A stretch of DNA of 64,000 nt from Desarmillaria ectypa (taxonomy: Eukaryota > Basidiomycota > Agaricomycetes > Agaricales > Physalacriaceae). The stretch is from positions 2,232,001-2,296,000 of the forward strand of contig JAUDYN010000001.1 in assembly GCA_030407005.1 (NCBI GenBank). Direction: 5' to 3'. How positions within the stretch are numbered: position 1 is the first letter of the stretch; each line of letters opens with the position of its first letter. Positions 25,100 to 35,072 of the stretch are shown one piece after another. Under the pieces are notes generated by a model. It did no database searches and was not told the DNA's origin. It worked only from the letters and a program-made list of their open reading frames with translations. A program made the position numbers and the translations under genes.

Positions 25100-26402
25100 T
25101 CACCGGTCAAGTGGGAGCCGCTTCACCGCGGGGATACCCTGTTGGCGAGCACGAACATCCTCCTTCACACCAGGAATCTCTCCTTGTCTCGTGAGATGGT
25201 ACCAATAAAGCACGTCTCCAGGCTTGAGCATGCAAGGTAGAGACGTCTCCGTTTGTTCTGACGGTAGTCCGTACGGGAAAGAAGGTGATACGAGCGGGGG
25301 TGGGATAGAATCATCGGAGCTACCCGATTCTGCAGAAGAAGGACGTAAAATCGAAGGAGATTGAGAAGGGACGGATCCAAAGGGGTATGGACGTTCGGAA
25401 TGAGGTAGTGGACGGGGAGCGTGCGGCGGAGATTCATGGCCATGATCGGTGGAATAATTATGTTGCTCTGCGAAAGGGAAGATTCCATGGATAGGGGAGG
25501 TATATGTGGAGGATACAGGTGAAGCATCGGCAGGCGGCGTCGGAAGATATTCTGGCCTATGTGCAGGAGAAGACTGGTAATGAGGATTGAACAGACGAGA
25601 ATGCATAGTTTGAGAATGGTGAGGGGGGTATACAAGCGAAGTGATGGGTGGGACAGGAGGATACGAGTGCTCATAGGGTAAAACACCAGGCTCGTCCTGA
25701 ATGTAATGGCGTTCTGTGCCAATGATCTCGCTAGAATGAAATACGAAGCGGTGACCATTTGTTGCGCGATTGGAAGAAGTAATGGAAGAAGTACATCGAT
25801 TACACTGGGTAAAAAACGATAACTTGCTAAGTCGGATAGGAACAGGCAAACACTTACGGGGATGACAATCATGTAACCGACGATCGCGCCACAGCCATGG
25901 CAGCATAAAGTTTGGGTAAGGCATTCGCATGTACGCTGTGACGAGTTGGAAGATGACGGACGGCACGAAGGCGGTCGAAGTGCCTCAGGGCTTGACGTGT
26001 ATGCAGAACAGTTGACCGGTAGGGCATCAGAAGAGTATAGGGCGACATTCGGACGAAGTAGCAACACCGCCTAGGAAGAAAAGGCGTGAGACAGTTGATG
26101 AAAGGCTGTAAGGAGAGGTGTATGCGATATACCTTCATGCCCCGGTTTGTCAGGAAAGTACCGCACGACTTGCAGTCCAAAATCCAGACTTTGTGGGCCA
26201 TAGGAGCGGGAGGCAGCACAGAAGGGTATGGATTTGAAGGAAATATGTGAAGTTGTTGATTCTGCCATACCTGCTGGGCCAACATATGAGAATGGTCGTA
26301 GAGAGTGCGAGGAAGGGATTGTTCGAGATGATCATTGTGACTGGGTAGAGGATAAGGGCGAGTAGTACTCGGCGAGAACGATGAAGGCGGCAGTGCAGGC
26401 AT
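25100..26402 (-). CDS. FAM72-like Cys-rich protein with Pro/Ser-rich tail
   Basis: From ATG 26402 the protein has an N-terminal low-complexity region. A FAM72-type domain follows, spliced from four exons: VWILDCKSCGTFLTNRGMKA, then VLLLRPNVALYSSDALP, then CECLTQTLCCHGCGAIVGY and VIPCNRCTSS, and GHRFVFHSSEI. The spacing of CxxC pairs, the MKAVLL block, the GxxVGYxVxxPC motif and the GHxFVFHS end match FAM72 proteins, which are thought to bind zinc. The last exon adds about 200 residues rich in Pro, Ser and Tyr, ending in a short ordered stretch (KPGDVLYWYHLTRQGEIPGV). Human FAM72A opposes the uracil-DNA glycosylase UNG2; whether that holds in fungi is unknown. It is head-to-head with RRP17 (215 bp). 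Confidence 0.78.
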
Positions 26403-26617
26403 TGGGACCAGGTAGCCACGGATAGGGTAGCACACGGCGAGACCGAGGAGGCAAGAAGTTCAGTACTGGTGGTATAAGTACAGGACAGACCCGAAATTAT
26501 GATTATTGTTTCTCCAAGGCTATATTTAGAAATCAAATGGATTGCATCATCCCATCAGTCCCATCATTTTCCTTCGCTTATTTCCGGTGTCCCCCTTGAG
26601 TCTCTGCCGTGTCCAAC

Positions 26618-27440
26618 ATGGCCTCTAATTTGGCCGTGCTCACCCAATCTCACACCGCCGTCGCTGCAAAGAAACGAGCCAAGCGGGAACAGATAAAGGA
26701 AATCCTATTTGATGACAATGCGAGAAGGTACGCTGTCTTCCAATCAGACCACCAACACGGTCTTCATTTTTCTCTAGGGAGTTTCTGACCGGCTTCCACA
26801 AGCGCAAGCTGGCCAAAGCAGAAGCAGCGCGTAAGAAAGCGGCGGAGCGGGAGAAACAGCAGCGACAAGAGGTCCGGCGCGAGGTACGTCCAGTGGTTAC
26901 TCCTGCCAGGACCCCATCTCATGCCCGAGTAGCAACGTCGAATGCTCAGGGAACGCGCGGCGGAGAACGCAGCACAAGTTGAAAGCGCTTATGGTGCAAT
27001 AATTGGTAAGAACCCGTGAACATCTGATCCGTTGTTTTACTTGCTTACTTTTTACCAAAGGACCATACATTAACGAAAACGAGGAAGAGGAAGAATGGCA
27101 TGGTGTAACCGAGCTTTCAGACAAGCAAAAGGGCAAGCAAAAGGAGCAAGAATACGAGGACGAGAGGCATCTCGCTACTGTTGCTGTCGTTGAAGACTTT
27201 GACCCTGATACACTAATCCATGGTCCACCGAAAACGGCTCCATCACTGTCCTCGGAGTTGCCGCCAACAACAGTTCCTCGGGCCAAGCCTCTTTCAAGGA
27301 CAAAAGTCAAATCAAAAGTGCGGTACCAAACGAAGGGGGCGCGAAAGGTGGAACAAACGAAACAACATGCCAGAAGACGAGAAAAAGCTGAGTTGGCTGG
27401 CGGAAAAGCTGCGCGACACGGTAAGGGCGGTAGGCGTTAG
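26618..27440 (+). CDS. RRP17: Nucleolar protein RRP17/NOL12 (Nop25 family)
   Basis: Four exons start at ATG 26618 with MASNLAVLTQSHTAVAAKKR. The conserved core is KEILFDDNARREFLTGFHKR followed by KLAKAEAARKKAAEREKQ, a long basic helix. This opening is the Nop25/Rrp17 signature. A middle acidic stretch (NENEEEEEW) and a Lys/Arg-rich C-terminus (RKVEQTKQHARRREKAEL, then GKGGRR) complete a protein of about 215 residues. Rrp17 is a 5'-3' exonuclease acting in 5.8S and 25S rRNA maturation in the nucleolus. The stop TAG is 97 bp before the BOS1 ATG on the same strand. Confidence 0.88.
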
Positions 27441-27537
27441 GCCTACGGTCCGGCGGGACCTGTTACTATTTCTGTTACGTTTCTGTCACGCTATTGCAAA
27501 TGTATTGCTTTCCTTGACTGCTCCACGATGAACTCGT

Positions 27538-28517
27538 TGTACACTTCGGGCGTTCGTCAGACAAGTTCAATACAGGCTGACCTTGAGCGTCTACGAAATG
27601 GAGATACTTCTGCCTCCCTGCTGGGTGTGTTACTGCTGCTGCAAAGACAATGACAACCGTGCTTAAGAACACGCTTTTTTTTTGTTCCCGTTAGGGCAGA
27701 TCTCAGCTTCATTGGCGGCAATGCACAGAACTATTGACGACTACGACTCGATGGCAAAGCGTGAGATAATCAAAGCAAAGCAAGAAAAGGCACAAATGTA
27801 CGTTAGCATACGTGGTACTGCCGGTACTACCTTTCTATATTCAATTTTATTCAACTCGCTTTGCTCTAGGCGGGTCCAAAAATTCAGAACCGACTATTCA
27901 GAGCTTCGTACTCAATTTGACCGTCTGAAAGTCGAGGCCACTGCTCAAGTACGTACAGCCGTCCTTCTCTATCCTCGACCCTTATTTACTGGCTTCCAGA
28001 GAGAAGCTGACCAGCGCGCTGAATTGATATCTTCCTCTGGAATCCCTTCTTCTCTTTCCGATGCTCGACGGCGCTTTCAAAACACTCCGAGTACCTCACA
28101 GTTGCATCCAGGCCTTCGTACAGATTCCCAGGTATCCGAATCGCCCTTCCGAGGTGTAACTCCACAACTTGAATTTGGCTCACGGGAGCAGCATGCTCTG
28201 GATGAGCACACCTTCATACAGAATACGGAAAATCGTTTAGACGAATTTCTTGCGCAGGGAAGGGAGGTCCTCGACAACCTCGTGGATCAACGGAACGTGC
28301 TTAAAGGTACGCAACGGAGATTACTGGATGCAGCCAATACTCTTGGGCTTAGCAGAGATGTTATTGGGTGGATTGAAAGACGAAGGTAAGTCTCATTTGA
28401 CTGCGTGGGATCTTCATTGACAGCTATTTCAAAAGTACCCAAGATATGTACATCTTCTTAGCTGGTGCCGTATTTACCTTCTTCTGCTTCTATCTTATAT
28501 GGAGATATCTGGGATGA
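27538..28517 (+). CDS. BOS1: Golgi Qb-SNARE BOS1/membrin
   Basis: Five exons encode a tail-anchored SNARE starting MNSLYTSGVRQTSSIQADLERL. The SNARE helix is in the fourth exon (about 28.2-28.38 kb), with LDEFLAQGREVLDNLVDQRNVLKG and RRLLDAANTLGLSRDVIGWIERR. The last exon gives a single membrane span, FLAGAVFTFFCFYLIWRYL, at the extreme C-terminus. This is the layout of Bos1/GOSR2, which acts in ER-to-Golgi vesicle fusion with Sed5, Bet1 and Sec22. A stretch of pyrimidine and T runs precedes the second exon acceptor. Confidence 0.9.
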
Positions 28518-29537
28518 TGTTGATTAAGATGTGCGTGCCTCCCTTTTTCTGACGGACAGGGCTCAGATGTGAGGTCTAGATTTTCCCTGTGGACACTATT
28601 TATGTACAGCATACTTTTTCGGATCCCTGAGTCATTATCACTCAACTGTTTCGACGCCAGCTGAAAATATCAGAGTACCAATTTACATCAGCTCGTCTTC
28701 CAACCTGTTCTGTTCTTTGAATTACTACCTTCAATCCACCGCCTAAATAACTGGTGGCTGTACCCGCTTATCTGCAGCCCGTGGTATGTTTACTTCATCT
28801 AGAAAACGTGCTTTTCACACACAATGATTCAACAGCTGATATGGTCATCCTTTCCTCCGCGACTACGGTTCTCCCGACTATGCCCTTCCACCTGGTTGCC
28901 GTCTCGTGTAACGTGGGTAATACCCTACGGTGCGGATACGCGGATCCTGAATCGACCGCTTGCTATGCTACACATAAATTACATTTGGGACCGTTCGTGT
29001 ATATCCCCCATGCCAACGTCAAGCTGTTTCGCTCGTTTCGACTAGGAAGTTCTTCACAACCCGCCCTATTTTCTGGTTACGAGCTTGCTGTGGATTCTAC
29101 CACGGCGGGGGCCTGTTCATTGCCTTCATTGTCGCAACTTAGCCTCAATTCAGTTCGCCGAAGTGGGCCATTGTCGAGATAGCTTGGTTGTGAGGTCGTC
29201 CTTATGCCCACTGTGACAGAGTATGCAGATGCGAGTTTTTTTTCCCCCATCGTACGCGGAATACCACAGTATGCACCAACATACTCGTAGGCAGATCCAT
29301 CACCAATTGCATCTGGATACCGAAAGTTGGTTATTATAACCGGCCGTTCAAGTCCAACAGGTTTCGGGCCTGCCCTGAAACGGGTAGTGGTACTATTCAA
29401 CTCGCGAATACTTTTGGACATATCGAAAGCTTGAGTCATCTTTCGGGTAAAGTGGTATGCGTACTCTTTTTGTTACATGCCTCAGCCATGTCTCTCCGTC
29501 GCATCTAGCCAGGCTCACGAGACCGATTCTCAACTCC

Positions 29538-29610
29538 ACTAACGGACTAGCCTGGCAGGCCGCTTTATAGATACTCGCGGAACTCGTATCTATATATAAA
29601 CTAACGGACT
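29538..29610. repeat. Direct repeat pair with internal inverted repeat
   Basis: The 11-bp ACTAACGGACT occurs at 29538-29548 and again at 29600-29610. Between them an inverted repeat of 9 bp (29566-29574 and 29586-29594) could form a hairpin with an 11-nt loop. It may be a remnant of a mobile element, or chance. Confidence 0.4.
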
Positions 29611-30040
29611 TTTTTTCGAGGAGTCCGGTAGTCAACCCGTCGGTTAACAACGTGCTTTTGCTGCAAAAAAGTTATTCCATAATCCGTGGTCGTTGTCAAA
29701 TGTCTATTTGCCAACTCCCAAAAGTTACTCGGTGCTAGATGATGCTGAAATATTCTGCTATCTATGCAAGAAGCTGCCCTCCCCCAGACTTCTACGCATC
29801 AGTGTTCGTGGGTACCGTTTATTCCGCTGATTCACACAGGATAGTGCTCTGAACGCCTCTATTTTTAGGAGAGCGCCATCTTGAGTCGCGTCGCGCTCAA
29901 TCTAGACTCCTCGGTGCTCGGTCTTGGCAGGTCTTGGCTTGCACGACGGAGACCTGCAACAGAATATCCGTTCTTATCAGCCCATACTTTTAGGGCTATC
30001 TGCATGACGTAGAGCTTCCATGGGCGCCGAGTCTGAAGCG

Positions 30041-30047
30041 TATAAAA
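30041..30047 (+). promoter_or_regulatory. TATA box of the pectate lyase gene
   Basis: TATAAAA lies 129 bp before the ATG of the pectate lyase, a typical place for a regulated fungal gene with a leader of about 100 nt. A long pyrimidine-rich stretch lies between it and the ATG. Confidence 0.55.
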
Positions 30048-30169
30048 CTGTGAAGGTGAACGCTGAAATTATCAAAAACATTTTCTGACCCGCCTGGTCT
30101 CGCAGTCTACTCATTCCATTCATTGTCTTGCACTCTCCCTGAAAATCTCCCTTTCATTCCGCTACTACC

Positions 30170-31484
30170 ATGATCTTTTCCACCACCGTCTTTCTCTCTC
30201 TGTTGGCTGTCGCCAGTGCCAGGCCCAAGCCCCGCGCCGCAAGCTGCACTTTCCCCGAGCCTGCTACAAGTACTAGTCTTTCTGAACCTAAGACGATCGC
30301 GGCTGGTGAATCCTTTGATGTTTGTGGCTCTACGTCATTTTTGGCGTAAGGCTTATTATTTTCTAGGGTGATAATGTCAGATACGACCGAGGAACCGAGT
30401 GTGGGGGTCAATCCGAAGGTGGTGACAGCGACGCCGTTTTCCTTCTTGAAGAGGGCGCGACTCTTTCGAACGTTGTCATTGCAAGTCACATCAGTCGGGG
30501 GCCTGCTGCATTTCGTTGATGGTTCTTTCTTAGGGTTCAGATCAAGGGGAAGGAATCCACTGCTTGGGCTCTTGCACTCTGACTAACGGTGAATATCGAT
30601 TTTTCCCAGTCGAGATACTAGGTTCTGATTCATATCTAGTTTGGTTCGGTAAGACTTGAGAAACGTGTTCCAGGATAGCATCCGCTGATATTTTTATATA
30701 ATAAAGAGGCTGTTTGCGAGGTCAGTTCTTTTTCCCAACTCCGACATTCCAATATTCATCGTAATTATTTACATGACAGGATGCTATTACTATCAAGCAA
30801 GAATCCGGAACCTCTCACATTAATGGCGGTGGGGCGAAAGGTGCCGATGACAAAGTAATTCAGCACAATGGAGGTCAGCGAAACTGTATTGCATTCCTTG
30901 TTTTTACTAACGTCCACGATACGCTCAGGCGGAACTGTGTCCATTGACAGTTTCTGTGTAGGCCTGCATCGTCATCGATCATGACTTCCGCTGACACTAT
31001 GGCAGGTGCAAGATTTCGGTAAACTGTACCGAAGCTGCGGTAACTGCGACGAGTACGTCGTTATCCATTATTTTTTTGACGTGCATGACTGACATATATG
31101 TAGCATGTACGAGAGGGTGAGCTCCCCTGGTCTGTGATAGCTATCGTGTTTCCCTGATCGGTTTCCTAGCACGTTGTTCTCTCTAACATTATTGCAGAGT
31201 CCGGGTCGGTTCTGGCAGGCATCAACTCCAACGTAAGTACTATACGTCCTTTCTACAAGTGTCGCTCATTTTCGTTTTCAAGTACGGTGACAGCGCGACC
31301 TTCGACACCAAGTATGTCCACTCTATTTGAACTTCTATTGTCATCCTTCTTCTAATCATCGCTGTATAGCTCGATTGATGCAAGCGACGTAGGCAGCTGG
31401 TGCAACACCTACGAGGGCAACGACACCGGTGATGAACCCAAAGAACTCACAGAGAACGAAGCCAATGACTACTGCGTGTTCTAA
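30170..31484 (+). CDS. Secreted pectate lyase, family PL3
   Basis: ATG 30170 opens a signal peptide (MIFSTTVFLSLLAVASA) followed by CTFPEPATSTSLSEPKTIA. About ten exons join to give the PL3 beta-helix sequence: NVRYDRGTECGGQSEGG, AVFLLEEGATLSNVVI, EGIHCLGSCTLTNVWFE, AVCEDAITIKQESGTSHING, KVIQHNGGGTVSIDSFCVQD, and FGKLYRSCGNC. It ends with CNTYEGNDTGDEPKEL and NDYCVF. Family members cleave polygalacturonate by beta-elimination using calcium, outside the cell, in plant cell wall breakdown. The length, about 235-245 residues, is normal. Exon 1 ends ESFD before an intron with a GTTTGT donor. Several exons are very short (for example the WF piece near 30.64 kb). Confidence 0.9.
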
Positions 31485-31738
31485 TTGGATCTTGATGCCT
31501 CTGGATGCTTGCGTCGTTTCCGTACTGTTCCTGTTCCTCCTCAGATTGCCCGGTGCCGCCTATTCAAGTAGGTACCATGAATGCATATGATGTCGGTTGG
31601 AACGTACATGTGTCCTGAATGCAGGCTGAATGAGCGTGCCAGCATAAAGGTACTCCTCCCATGCTAAACTAATCAAGTGTTCCCTAGCCGCTCTATTCTG
31701 ACAATACATGTATGTATATTTCCTCTTATATAACAACA

Positions 31739-33204
31739 CTAATAGGAGGATGCAAACAAGCGTGTGTCATGCTCCTTGTCACCAATGACATCTATTGTCA
31801 TGCCTACGCCGGCGGGGACGCACGCCTCTCCCATTGCAGCCTCGAATGCTACTTTGGATGCGAATCCAGAGCAGTGCATGGGAAGGATATATGTGGGCGA
31901 AGGCTTCAGTTGTTTGGAGAGAAAATGTACAGTAGGTTCTATGCGAGAAACGAGATCCGGCGTAGCCAGATGTAAGCCACCAACAACCTACGAAGTGGCG
32001 ACATGGTAAGTTCTCAACCGATAGCTTTAAAGTACGGATATGGCACCATATGAATTGGACGAGAGAAAGTATCGACCGCATGCTTGATCACGTTCACAAT
32101 TCCAGCATGAGAGCAGCTTCAGAGAAGATGGTCAGCGTACCGCCGTGCGAAGCCCAATAAACCTGTACGCGCTGAAGATGACTAGTCCTTTCCCAACAAC
32201 ATCAATTGCCGCATATCTTTCGTCCATGATATGCTTGAAAACGTTTAGTCTGAAAACTGGCGTTCATTCACCAGAATTAGGGCCACTCACTGGCTCTTTT
32301 GTCCACTGCCCTTCCTTCCATCTCATTCCACCGAGAATCCCTTTTACAAACAATGAGCGGCAGGTTCCCTATAAATATCGGACCTGGATTTCTCACCTTG
32401 CTCAAATGCGGTGATACGGGGAATCTCACCGCTGACATAGACCGTACTTCCAGCAACAACATGTGCCTCGGCATACGCTTCGACCAACCCCCCAGCCTCC
32501 TCAATCAACTCAAAAGTAGGATCAGGTGGTAGGGCACATATTACTTTATCGTACTTGGGTCCAGGAGCTATACCACGAGCAAAGGGCCTGTCAGGATGTA
32601 CATCTACAACGCAAGGTATCCGATTCGACGCCAGACCCAAATTCCTGTGCTTAAGAAAGGAAAGTAGACCCCCCGAATGGTCGCTGTGCCAGTGAGAGAT
32701 GATAACCCTCTCGACTTGATCAGTAGGCACATGCATCGCTGAGACATTGCGAACGAGAGAAGCAGAATCTGGGCCAGTATCAAAGAGTGTCAGGTGGGTT
32801 TTTCCAGTTTCTGGGGACTCGGTGTTCTGTTAACCATGTCAAGATCGAGGTATTATTCCGCATTGAAGAGCTTACAATGAGAGCTGAAAACCCATGAGCT
32901 CCTAGAGATAAAGCATTAATAAGATACTGAAGATCAGTGCTCTGGTCGGACAGTTACCACAGCAAAACTGATTGAAATCTAAGACCGGGACTCCAGTAAC
33001 CTTGTCGACTTCTGGGTTATGGTATCGGACGTGCTGCGGTAGTTCATGAGTGAAACCCGGAGGAAGCTTGGTAAACCTTCATACACGTTCACTCATTAGC
33101 AAGCTGTACTTGGAACTGAGTAATCTGACGAACCATTCAATGTTGTTGTCAACAAGAAATGTGATAGTCAGTTTACTAACTCTGTTCAGCGTGGGTTCTG
33201 GCAT
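31739..33204 (-). CDS. MBL-fold metallohydrolase of the DHP-aminobenzene phosphate synthase-like type
   Basis: Start ATG 33204 (MPEPTLNRVSKLTITFLVDNN), stop TAG 31739-31741, with several introns. The metal-binding motif is ISHWHSDHSGG. Upstream are HVRYHN, PVLDFNQFCC and GAHGFSALI; downstream FSA|CSHAGIVNVIKHAVDTF and VVGGLHLATPDLVSR, then YILPMHCSGFASKVAF. The N-terminal FLVDNN, SHAGIVN and GGLHL set resembles the archaeal and bacterial branch annotated as beta-ribofuranosylaminobenzene 5'-phosphate synthase-like, not classic beta-lactamases or glyoxalase II. The true substrate in fungi is unknown. The gene converges with the pectate lyase. Confidence 0.8.
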
Positions 33205-33477
33205 AATGGCACCTATTCAGTTTGGGACGTAGTCAGGCTTCTGAAGGCACATGGCCCAATTTGACTCAGATGATTAATCGCGAAGGCGAGTTTGTACACC
33301 TAGCAAGTACAAAAACGGTGTACTGTACTCGTATGAAGCACAAAAGAGCAATCCCGAACGGGTTGTTGCGATGGACCAGAATCGCACAAAGTACAAAAGG
33401 TCAATTTGACCCAAATATGGATTGAAGCATGAAAAATTCATATTAAAAGCACAATGATGAAGTAATTTGAATGTCCT

Positions 33478-34717
33478 CTAGGAACGTTGGCTACAAGAAA
33501 GAGGTTAAGCGTAGAGGCATATCAAACTGAACGAGACTTACGCCATGCCACCATATCCCATGTTAGCACCAGACTCGGCAAGTTTTCTTTGCCTGAATGC
33601 CTTTACAGTCGAATGTCAGTTAGCTACGGGAGAGTCCGATATAATCAAAAGGGTTGCGCACCTTACGATACTTGGTCCGCTCATATGTGACCAAACCGAC
33701 CACTATGAGCGCAATGACTGAAATACCCGCAAACACACCAAGACCGATGGGAAGAACAGATAAGTTCTTTCCCGGGAGAGTGAAAGCGGCTGTCTGTGTT
33801 TCCGACGATTCTGCCGCTGCCGCAGACCCTGCAGCACCAGCAGATGCAGATGCAGATGCAGATGATGCAGTATCCGACGCTACTGTTGCTGAAGCTGCCG
33901 CTAAACTCGTACCGGCAGAGCTCTTCGTATGCTTTTAGCAATGTTGTGAAGGAAATTGATGAGAACTCACCGTGGTAGATGTAGCACTCGACGACCCCAC
34001 TGACACAGAAGTGAAGCCCTGGAATCATGGAAAGTTAGATTTCGGACATCTGAGAACTCGAATGCGCACATTGACAGATATTGCGCCACCAGCCGAGGCT
34101 GAGGCTGAAGACGTCTCCGAATTACTCGCTGCTGTAGTCGTGGCAGTGTCTGAACTGCTGGCGGCGGTTGCATCCACAGTAGCCGAAGAAAAGCCCTGGC
34201 CATGTCAAGTTGGCAGGAAAATAGTAATCGGATTGATAGACTCACATTGACCGACAGCGCGCCACCCCTCACCGTCGACTGCGTTGTGGACGCTGCCTCC
34301 GCTACAGTAGATGACGAAGAAGTATCTGTTGATGATGCTATAGTTGCAGTGTTCACAGTAGTCGAAGCATCAGTGGCAGAGGCAACAGATGATGCACTAG
34401 CACTCTTGGAAGAGCCGTTGTTCTGGGAATCGATGGACTCTGTGCAGGTCTCGACCTCCAAGAATGCCTCCTGGCCGCTGGCATTGGTGATGGGGGTGAG
34501 GGTAATTGTGCATATCTGTGTCATTAGGCCCGCAGAACTGGGGTATTGTAAATTGGAAGCACTAAAGTCAGAACAAGCGTACGTACGTCTGATGTTCATG
34601 AACGACCTGAACAGTGGTAGTACCATTTCCATTTGACTGACGGGCTACGGGTACCGCATTGACAGAGACCGAGGCAAGGAGAGGCGAAAGAAAGAGCAAG
34701 ATAAGGAAAGTAAGCAT
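33478..34717 (-). CDS. Mucin-like single-pass membrane protein (possible wall or stress sensor)
   Basis: ATG 34717 begins a signal peptide (MLTFLILLFLSPLLASVSVNA). Next come VVHEHQT and ICTITLTPIT, one ordered block with two Cys. A long Ser/Thr/Ala-rich region fit for O-mannosylation follows, then one membrane helix (LPIGLGVFAGISVIALIVVG) and a short basic tail (YERTKYRKAFRQRKLAESG). This architecture resembles yeast Mid2/Wsc sensors but shows no WSC domain, so the role is inferred. The unit GGA(L/I)SVN-intron-GF(S/T)S occurs twice, with introns at 34196-34255 and 34019-34069. The stop is either TAA 33538-33540 or, after a good 51-nt intron (GTAAGT..TAG), TAG 33478-33480. I prefer the spliced end. 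Confidence 0.7.
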
Positions 34718-35072
34718 GACGGGGAGCAACGAAGAGGACCGTTGAAAAAAAAAAAAGTAGAGCCCGGTTCCAGCGGTTTCTCGACGGTGAAGAGAACGAC
34801 GAGCGCCCTGAAAAATATAAAAGGATAGGAAGTGCCCGCTGGGCGAAGGCGATGAGGAGAGAAAGAGACGGTGATCCCTCGGCAACCGCCGTCCACCTGC
34901 TTAGCAACAGTGGGCCCGTGATTTTCACGGGATAGCGACTGATGGTCCAAGCATCCAGAGCAAGCAACGCAATCATAGCATACAGTTGGGGCCTGGCCTT
35001 ACAGTTGGTAATTGGTAACATATGAACCATCACGATTCTAAATACTCCGGCTTGTAAACTACTTGATTAAGC
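34718..35072. other. Intergenic region, 355 bp
   Basis: It contains the upstream region of the mucin-like gene, including a run of A/T (T-rich on the minus strand) just before its ATG, and the 3' flank of the P-type ATPase gene. No gene seen. Confidence 0.5.

Larger units (their letters stand above)
28518..30169. other. Intergenic region with hairpin and short direct repeats
   Basis: In 1.65 kb I find no supported gene. Open frames at 28754-29182 (+) and 29077-29439 (-) overlap each other antisense and match nothing I know. A 9-bp perfect inverted repeat (TATAGATAC/GTATCTATA) at 29566-29594 sits between two copies of ACTAACGGACT (29538-29548 and 29600-29610). The last 150 bp hold the pectate lyase promoter. 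Confidence 0.5.

Noticed and set aside
28754..29439. Overlapping sense and antisense ORFs of 142 and 120 codons
   Set aside because: The plus frame starts at GTG, neither matches a known family, and they cannot both be right. Left uncalled.
29560..29655. LTR-like end (CGGTTAACA) with TATA box
   Set aside because: No matching TGT start with a 5-bp target duplication (ACGTG) was found upstream, unlike the clear case at 13.1 kb.
28518..33204. Secondary metabolite or plant-wall degradation cluster around the pectate lyase
   Set aside because: The neighbours are a SNARE, an MBL-fold protein and a mucin-like protein. No backbone enzyme, transporter or regulator points to a cluster.
33838..33875. 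GCAGAT/GATGCA tandem repeat
   Set aside because: Encodes the Ser-Ala run of the mucin-like protein; ordinary low-complexity coding sequence, not a separate element.
34202..34636. Plus-strand open frame of 144 codons
   Set aside because: Antisense to the Ser/Thr/Ala-rich stalk; low-complexity sense sequence often leaves open antisense frames.
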